From AP-15 sp035252905 (GTDB lineage Bacteria > Pseudomonadota > Alphaproteobacteria > ATCC43930 > CGMCC-115725): DNA of 10,774 bases. The stretch covers positions 1-10,774 of the forward strand of contig DATFCQ010000079.1 in NCBI GenBank assembly GCA_035252905.1. Reading direction: 5' to 3'. The translations under genes were made by a program, and so were the position numbers. Below are positions 6,829-10,774 of this stretch, one piece after another. Position 1 is the stretch's first letter; the number at the start of each line of letters is the position of its first letter. Below the pieces are notes generated by a model. That model searched no databases and was not told where the DNA came from. It saw nothing but the letters and a program-made list of their open reading frames with translations.

Positions 6829-6876
6829 TCATTCCCCGCCCGCATGGCCGGGGCCGCTGCGCTCGACCCACCCGAC
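6829..6876. repeat. Dispersed-repeat-like sequence forming the end of the clc gene
   Basis: Read on the minus strand, this stretch contains GGGTGGGTCGAGCGCAGCG. It resembles the dispersed palindromic family whose cousin lies between pstB and phoU. It encodes SVGWVERS, a tail often produced when such repeats run into the end of a gene. The matching second arm is not evident. The repeat assignment is by recollected similarity, not alignment. Confidence 0.35.
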
Positions 6877-8742
6877 CGAATTCCCGGGAGGGAGGACCGT
6901 GGCGGACATCGTGCCGTCCGGCTCGCGGGCATGCCGTCTGTGGAGCCAGCGGTAGAACGTCATTCGCTCCCGCTCCTCCTGCTGTATGCGCAAACGGACG
7001 CGCAGCAGATCCTTCCAGCTGAGATAGCCGACGAGGCTCGCCGTCTCGCGCGCGACGACTGCGAGATGGGCGACGTTGAGGCGCATCATGCGCTCGATCA
7101 CCCCCTCCAGATACTCGTCCGGATAGGCGGTCGGCACCTTTGAGCCTGCGAGCAGCACGCCGATCGGCGTGCGGCGGTGCTTGCCGGCGCGCCGCCATGC
7201 CAGCAGCGTCGGCGGATCGACGATCCCGAGGACCCGGCGCTCGCTATCGACGACCGGAAAGCTCGGATGCTTGGTCGTCGGAGCGGTCAGGAAGGCGGCG
7301 GCCTCGTGCAGGGTCATCGTCTCGGGCATGGTTTCCACCGCGGTCGTCATGACCTCGTTGACGCGCGCCAATGCGAACGGGTCGACGCGGTATTCGCGCA
7401 ATAGATGGTGGCCGCGACGCGCGACCTTCTCGGTCAGGATCGAGCGGCGCATCAATAGCACGGTCACCAGATGCGCGGTCACGCAGGCCGTGATCAGCGG
7501 AAAGAGGACATGCGTGTTGCCGGTCAATTCGACGGCGAAGAAGGTCGCTGTCAAGGGCGAGCGCATCGTCCCGCCCATCGTCGCCGCCATGGCCAGGAGC
7601 GCCCAGAATCCGGGGCTGGCCGTAGGGAGATAATGCGCCAGCGCCACTCCCATGCCCCCGCCCATGATCAACAGCGGCGCCAGGACGCCGCCGGAGGTGC
7701 CCGACCCGAGCGCCACCGCCCAGATGATGGCCTTGACCACCAGCAGCGACACGCCGGACAGCGGGATCATGCCGCCTTGCAGCATCTGCGCGATATTGCT
7801 GTAGCCGACGCCGAGAGCGCGCGGGTCGAACAATCCGCCGACGCCGACGACAAGGCCGCCCAGCATCGGCCACCACATCCAATGGATCGGCAATTTGAGG
7901 AACAGGTCCTCGCAGCCGTAGACGAGCTGGGTTAAGAGACCCGACAGCAATCCCGACAACAATCCGATCAACACCCAGCACAGAATCGCGATCAGCGACA
8001 ATTCCATGCCGCCGTGAAACGGGAAGAGCGGGTTCGGCAGCCCGATCCAAGCGCGTTCGAACGCGGCCGTGATGGTGGCGACCGCGACCGGGACAAAGCT
8101 GCGCGGCGTCCATTCGAATAGCAGGAGTTCGACCGCCAGCATGATCGAGGCGATCGGCGTGCCGAACACGGTGGTCATGCCGGCGGCGGCGCCGGCCACC
8201 AATAATGTCTTCCGCTCGGCATCACTGATCGGCAGCATCTGCCCGATCAAGGAGCCGACCGCGCCGCCGGTCATGATGATCGGCCCCTCGGCGCCGAACG
8301 GTCCGCCGGTGCCGATTGCGATTGCCGAAGACAGCGGCTTCAGGATGGTGACTTTGAGGTCGAGCCGGCTGCGCCCGAGGAGGATCGCTTCGATCGCCTC
8401 GGGGATGCCGTGCCCGCGGATCTTCTCGGTGCCGTAGCGCGCCATCAGGCCGACGATCAGCGAGCCGATCACTGGAATGGCCACCGTCGCATAGCCGAGC
8501 GGGGAATGGGCGAGATCGGGCGAAGTGAAGGCGACGCGGCCGAAATAGGCGAGGTTTGTGACCAGGTAGATCAGCTTCAGCAGGATCACGCCGGAGATCA
8601 CCCCGGCGGTGCCGACGACGATCGCGATCGCCGAGATCAGCAGCACGCGCGGGCTGGTGGTGAAGTCGCCGAGGTGCTCCATTCCCGCCGTCACGAGGGT
8701 ATGGATCTGACCGCCGGCGCCGCGCTGTCCGACCTTTTTCAC
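6829..8742 (-). CDS. ClC-family chloride channel/transporter with C-terminal CBS domains
   Basis: This is an inner-membrane ClC protein of 637 residues with a hydrophobic core at about 30-435. Selectivity and gating segments are RGHGIPEAIEAI (109-120; a His where E. coli ClC-ec1 has Ser107), GGPFGAEGPIIM (146-157; gating Glu152) and GTSGGVLAPLL (348-358). The position matching the proton-pathway Glu203 of ClC-ec1 is Leu here (SIMLAVELLLF), as in channel-type ClCs. Two CBS domains follow at about 463-520 and 529-584. GTG 8742 was chosen because GGAGG (8753-8749) sits 6 nt before it. The frame is open further upstream to 8850, but those starts overlap the divergent marR gene or its promoter. 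The last ~17 residues (NSVGWVERSGPGHAGGE) look derived from a dispersed repeat. The transported anion is not provable from sequence. Confidence 0.9.
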   Translation of the reverse strand: MKKVGQRGAGGQIHTLVTAGMEHLGDFTTSPRVLLISAIAIVVGTAGVISGVILLKLIYLVTNLAYFGRVAFTSPDLAHSPLGYATVAIPVIGSLIVGLMARYGTEKIRGHGIPEAIEAILLGRSRLDLKVTILKPLSSAIAIGTGGPFGAEGPIIMTGGAVGSLIGQMLPISDAERKTLLVAGAAAGMTTVFGTPIASIMLAVELLLFEWTPRSFVPVAVATITAAFERAWIGLPNPLFPFHGGMELSLIAILCWVLIGLLSGLLSGLLTQLVYGCEDLFLKLPIHWMWWPMLGGLVVGVGGLFDPRALGVGYSNIAQMLQGGMIPLSGVSLLVVKAIIWAVALGSGTSGGVLAPLLIMGGGMGVALAHYLPTASPGFWALLAMAATMGGTMRSPLTATFFAVELTGNTHVLFPLITACVTAHLVTVLLMRRSILTEKVARRGHHLLREYRVDPFALARVNEVMTTAVETMPETMTLHEAAAFLTAPTTKHPSFPVVDSERRVLGIVDPPTLLAWRRAGKHRRTPIGVLLAGSKVPTAYPDEYLEGVIERMMRLNVAHLAVVARETASLVGYLSWKDLLRVRLRIQQEERERMTFYRWLHRRHAREPDGTMSATVLPPGNSVGWVERSGPGHAGGE

Positions 8743-8748
8743 CCGCTT

Positions 8749-8753
8749 CCTCC
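8749..8753 (-). promoter_or_regulatory. Ribosome binding site deciding the clc start
   Basis: On the minus strand GGAGG stands 6 nt before GTG 8742. No comparable site precedes the in-frame ATG at 8775, which lies within the divergent promoter dyad. This favours the GTG start. Confidence 0.6.
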
Positions 8754-8769
8754 AGGGCAAGTCTCTGGA

Positions 8770-8804
8770 TTGCATATATGTCGTAATGCGATATAACTTT
8801 GCAA
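8770..8804. promoter_or_regulatory. Divergent marR/clc promoter with overlapping dyad operator
   Basis: On the plus strand TTGCAT (8770-8775) and TATAAC (8792-8797), 16 nt apart, make a good sigma-70-type promoter for the MarR gene. Overlapping it is an inverted repeat, TATGTCG (8777-8783), 5-nt spacer, CGATATA (8789-8795), with one mismatch. Flanking TTGC (8770-8773) and GCAA (8801-8804) extend the symmetry. The minus strand reads TTGCAA (8804-8799), a possible -35 for clc. The area is AT-rich in a GC-rich window. MarR proteins typically bind dyads of this size at their own promoter; binding here is inferred. Confidence 0.6.
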
Positions 8805-8818
8805 GACACGAGATGCCC

Positions 8819-9325
8819 ATGGCCGATCCGCTCCCCGCACAGTCGCGCATGCCTCCCCCGCAACCGGTGCAGCTCGCTCGCGAAGATTATCGTGCGCTGT
8901 CCGATTTCCGCTACCTGATCCGCCGTTTTCTGGAGTTCAGCCAGAAGGCGGCCGGCCAGGCCGGCCTGACCTCGCGCCATCATCAGGCCCTCTTAGCGAT
9001 CAAGGGCTTTCCCCGGGACGACAGCCCGACCATCGGCGATCTGGCGGAGCGGCTGCGAATCCAGCACCACAGCGCGGTCGAACTGGTCGACCGGCTGGCC
9101 GAGGCCGGACTGATCGTTCGCACCCACGATCCGCAGGACCGCCGCCGCGTTCTGCTCGGGCTGACCGAGGCGGCGGAGGAGCGCCTGGCCAGCCTGTCCG
9201 CGATCCACCTGGAGGAGCTGACCTCGCTGCGCCCGGCCCTGCTCGAAATCCTCAACCGGGCCGGCAGCCCGCGGCAGGGCGGGCGCCAAGTCGCCGAATC
9301 GGCGGCCGGGCACGCTCTCAGCTGA
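8819..9325 (+). CDS. MarR-family transcriptional regulator
   Basis: This is a 168-residue winged-helix regulator of the MarR type, which acts as a dimer, usually repressing itself and a neighbour. The N-terminal helix (about 22-45) is followed by the DNA-binding region: SRHHQALLAIKG (52-63), SPTIGDLAERLRIQHHSAVE (69-88, helix-turn-helix) and the wing THDPQDRRRVLLGLTEAA (102-119) with its conserved Asp-x-Arg motif. A C-terminal helix runs about 120-148, and the tail after Gly149 is probably disordered. ATG 8819 or ATG 8813 are both possible; an in-frame ATG at 8786 lies inside the operator and is unlikely. The gene is divergent from the ClC gene, which suggests a regulatory pair. Its 3' end overlaps the convergent small membrane gene by 8 nt. 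The ligand is unknown. Confidence 0.85.
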   Translation: MADPLPAQSRMPPPQPVQLAREDYRALSDFRYLIRRFLEFSQKAAGQAGLTSRHHQALLAIKGFPRDDSPTIGDLAERLRIQHHSAVELVDRLAEAGLIVRTHDPQDRRRVLLGLTEAAEERLASLSAIHLEELTSLRPALLEILNRAGSPRQGGRQVAESAAGHALS

Positions 9326-9467
9326 CCAGGATCGACACCGGGATCATCACCGCGGCGATCTTCAAGGGCCAGATCCAGCCTTCGGCATAGACCAGTCCGA
9401 GCAGGGCGGCCGCGCACATGACGAGGGCGACGTGATAGGGGCCGAAGACGATTCGTTTCCTGCGCAT
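9318..9467 (-). CDS. Small two-helix membrane protein, unknown function
   Basis: This is a 49-residue protein not matched to any family I recognise. It has a basic N-terminus (MRRKRIVFG), a first hydrophobic helix at about 12-28 (VALVMCAAALLGLVYAE), a short Gly-Trp-Ile-Trp-Pro turn, and a second helix at about 34-48 (PLKIAAVMIPVSILVS). It probably spans the inner membrane twice. GGAAG (9480-9476) lies 8 nt before ATG 9467. It starts 32 nt after the creatininase-family gene on the same strand, so co-transcription is likely. The frame stays open upstream to 9824, but that part is antisense-frame shadow of the creatininase gene. The 3' end overlaps marR tail to tail. Confidence 0.6.
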   Translation of the reverse strand: MRRKRIVFGPYHVALVMCAAALLGLVYAEGWIWPLKIAAVMIPVSILVS

Positions 9468-9499
9468 GATCGTTGCTTCCGAGGAGCCGGGCGGTCCGG

Positions 9500-10240
9500 C
9501 TAGGCGGCGACCCAGCTCACATAATCCGCGGCGAGCGCGGCAACTGCGGCGTCGTAGAGCCGGCGCCCGGCCTCGGGGGTGGCAAGCGCCGGGTTGGAAC
9601 CGATGCGGCCGTCGGGGAAGGTGCGGCGGTAATCGGCGGCGTCGGTGAACTCGCCGCGCGGCGCCACCGGCGGGTCGAGCGGCGCCCGCTTGATCGCTTC
9701 GGGATAGGCGAACTGCGTGATCGCCACCTCGCTCGGCGTCGCGTGACTGCCTTCTGCGTCGCCGAACAATTCCCGGGCGATCCGGCCGACCTCCCCGCCA
9801 TGCCACCAATTGCGCAGCCGGCATTTGAGCGCCGGCGCGGCGCCGGGGGCGAGGCTGCGGACAGCGTAGATCTCGGAAAACGCGGCGCTCACGGTGGCAA
9901 TGTTTCCGCCATGCCCGTTAATAAAATAAAAGCGCTCAAACCCGTGACGCGCCAGAGACTCGACGATGTCGCGCAGAACCGCGATCAGGGTTGAGGGACG
10001 CAATGTGATCGAGCCGGGAAAGCCGAGATGGTGCTGCGCCATGCCGACCGCGATGGCCGGGGCGACGAGCGCGTCGGCGGCCTCGCCGACGCCGCGCGCG
10101 ATGATCTCGGCGCAGATCGCGTCGGTGCCGAGCAGCCCCGTCGGCCCGTGCTGCTCGGTCGAGCCGATCGGCAGGATAAGGCCGCGGCTGCGCGTCAGAT
10201 AGGATTCGACTTCCGGCCAGGACTGCAGGTGCAACAGCAT
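9500..10240 (-). CDS. Creatininase-family metal-dependent amidohydrolase
   Basis: This is a 246-residue cytoplasmic enzyme of the creatininase superfamily, which hydrolyses cyclic or linear amides with bound divalent metals. The metal-site motifs are intact: LPIGSTEQHGP (23-33; Glu29, His31), GTDAI (38-42; Asp40), NGHGGN (108-113; His110) and SHATPSE (165-171; Glu171). True creatininase, as I recall it, has a Glu two positions after the motif His where this protein has Gly, so creatinine is probably not the substrate. Relatives include formamide and peptide hydrolases; the exact reaction is not assignable. ATG 10240 is preceded by GGGAGGT (10252-10246) at 5 nt, a near-ideal site, so the GTG at 10261 was rejected. 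The small membrane-protein gene follows 32 nt downstream on the same strand. Confidence 0.88.
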   Translation of the reverse strand: MLLHLQSWPEVESYLTRSRGLILPIGSTEQHGPTGLLGTDAICAEIIARGVGEAADALVAPAIAVGMAQHHLGFPGSITLRPSTLIAVLRDIVESLARHGFERFYFINGHGGNIATVSAAFSEIYAVRSLAPGAAPALKCRLRNWWHGGEVGRIARELFGDAEGSHATPSEVAITQFAYPEAIKRAPLDPPVAPRGEFTDAADYRRTFPDGRIGSNPALATPEAGRRLYDAAVAALAADYVSWVAA

Positions 10241-10406
10241 CGGCGACCTCCCATGCGACACGGTAAGATCCTAGCACGAAGAAGAAAATCGGCGCGTCGG
10301 CGCGGCGCGCCGCCGCACCTGGGCTTTGGATTTCGCGTCGAGGGTGATAGAAGCCCGAAAGGGGCCCCCGCGCGGGGTTGGGGCCGGGGGACTGCCGCGC
10401 CAATCG
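10241..10406. other. Divergent intergenic region, creatininase family / polysaccharide export
   Basis: These 166 bp separate two divergent genes and must hold both promoters, but no convincing -35/-10 pair was found. A perfect 12-bp palindrome CCCCGCGCGGGG lies at 10366-10377 and GC-rich self-complementary sequence at about 10295-10315. Their role is unknown. Confidence 0.4.
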
Positions 10407-10774
10407 ATGAAGCTCGCCGTCGTTTCGGGGTTGCTGATCGCGACGGCGCTCGCCGCCTGCTCCTTTGCACCGGGGGCGGGCCCGCAGAGCGCCAGCGCCG
10501 TTGCCGCCGGCGGCAAATCCGGTCGTGCGATCCTTTATGACGTGGTCAAGGTCGACGATCATGTCGTCGCCACCCTGTTGGCACAGCCGGAGCCGAGCTT
10601 CCGCACGGCGTTTGCACGGTACGGCAAGCCGGCGCCGGCGAAGATCGCGGTCGGCGACCGGATCTCGGTCGTGATCTGGGAAGCCGGTGCCGGCGGCCTG
10701 TTCACCGCGCCGCTGCCCGAACCGGCGGCGCCGTCGCCGAACCCGACCGTCGAACCGCTCGAAGGGCCGCCGCA
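10407..10774 (+). CDS. Polysaccharide export lipoprotein, Wza-like (3' partial)
   Basis: The reading frame runs off the window end after 122 codons. The start ATG 10407 gives a short signal peptide, MKLAVVSGLLIATALAAC, with lipobox LAAC and lipidated Cys18, so the product is an outer-membrane lipoprotein. After a Gly/Ala linker, the segment RAILYDVVKVDDHVV (about 40-54) followed by APAKIAVGDRISVVIWEAGA (76-95) matches the N-terminal domain of Wza/BexD-type polysaccharide export proteins. These form the outer-membrane ring that lets capsule or exopolysaccharide out. No strong ribosome site precedes the ATG. A Pro-rich stretch (about 101-121) before the expected SLBB domains is unusual. Capsule or exopolysaccharide genes would be expected downstream. 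Confidence 0.8.
   Translation, partial: MKLAVVSGLLIATALAACSFAPGAGPQSASAVAAGGKSGRAILYDVVKVDDHVVATLLAQPEPSFRTAFARYGKPAPAKIAVGDRISVVIWEAGAGGLFTAPLPEPAAPSPNPTVEPLEGPP

Noticed and set aside
8743..8850. Longer ClC start sites (8850, 8820 or 8775)
   Set aside because: They overlap the marR coding start or the divergent promoter and lack a ribosome site, whereas GTG 8742 has an ideal one.
9468..9824. Extension of the small membrane protein to a 168-codon frame
   Set aside because: The added part overlaps the creatininase-family gene in another frame of the same strand and is Arg/Pro-rich shadow sequence. The ribosome site before ATG 9467 fits the short form.
1..10774. A new defence, toxin-antitoxin or biosynthetic system
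   Set aside because: All larger genes belong to recognised families (Pho/Pst, ClC, MarR, creatininase, polysaccharide export). No cluster of unknown genes, effector or nuclease is present.

Overview
The window is GC-rich DNA whose gene order, phoR–pstS–pstC–pstA–pstB–phoU–phoB, and dispersed palindromic repeats suggest an alphaproteobacterium, probably of the Hyphomicrobiales (rhizobial) kind. That placement is inferred from gene order, codon use and repeat style, not from a database match. No phage, transposase, CRISPR array, rRNA or tRNA was seen.

Positions 1-6722 (+) are a complete phosphate-starvation locus except for the 5' end of phoR, which lies outside the window. The sensor kinase PhoR ends in a phased PHO-box array (1131-1170) that overlaps its stop codon. 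The array is followed at the classical 10-bp distance by a -10-like TATGAA. This promoter should drive pstSCAB (the high-affinity phosphate ABC importer), phoU (the negative modulator) and phoB (the response regulator that binds PHO boxes). PhoB would therefore control its own synthesis. Between this promoter and pstS lies a palindromic repeat of about 155 bp. The pstS signal peptide has no normal start codon in its own frame. An ATG with a good ribosome binding site sits one frame away, so a one-base frameshift or sequencing error is likely. A second palindromic repeat separates pstB from phoU.

Positions 6723-6828 hold degenerate repeat material. A ClC-type chloride channel/transporter with two CBS domains lies on the minus strand (6829-8742). 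A MarR-family regulator is divergent from it (8819-9325). Their shared 76-bp gap holds a dyad that overlaps a good promoter, so the regulator probably controls itself and perhaps the ClC gene.

Positions 9318-10240 (-) carry a creatininase-family metal hydrolase followed by a 49-residue two-helix membrane protein, probably co-transcribed. The window ends inside a plus-strand lipoprotein gene (10407 onward) of the Wza-like polysaccharide export family.

No clearly new multi-gene system is visible. The points most worth a second look are the pstS 5' end (PHO-box array, inserted repeat, frameshift), the ClC protein lacking the usual proton glutamate, and the compact MarR/ClC divergent promoter.
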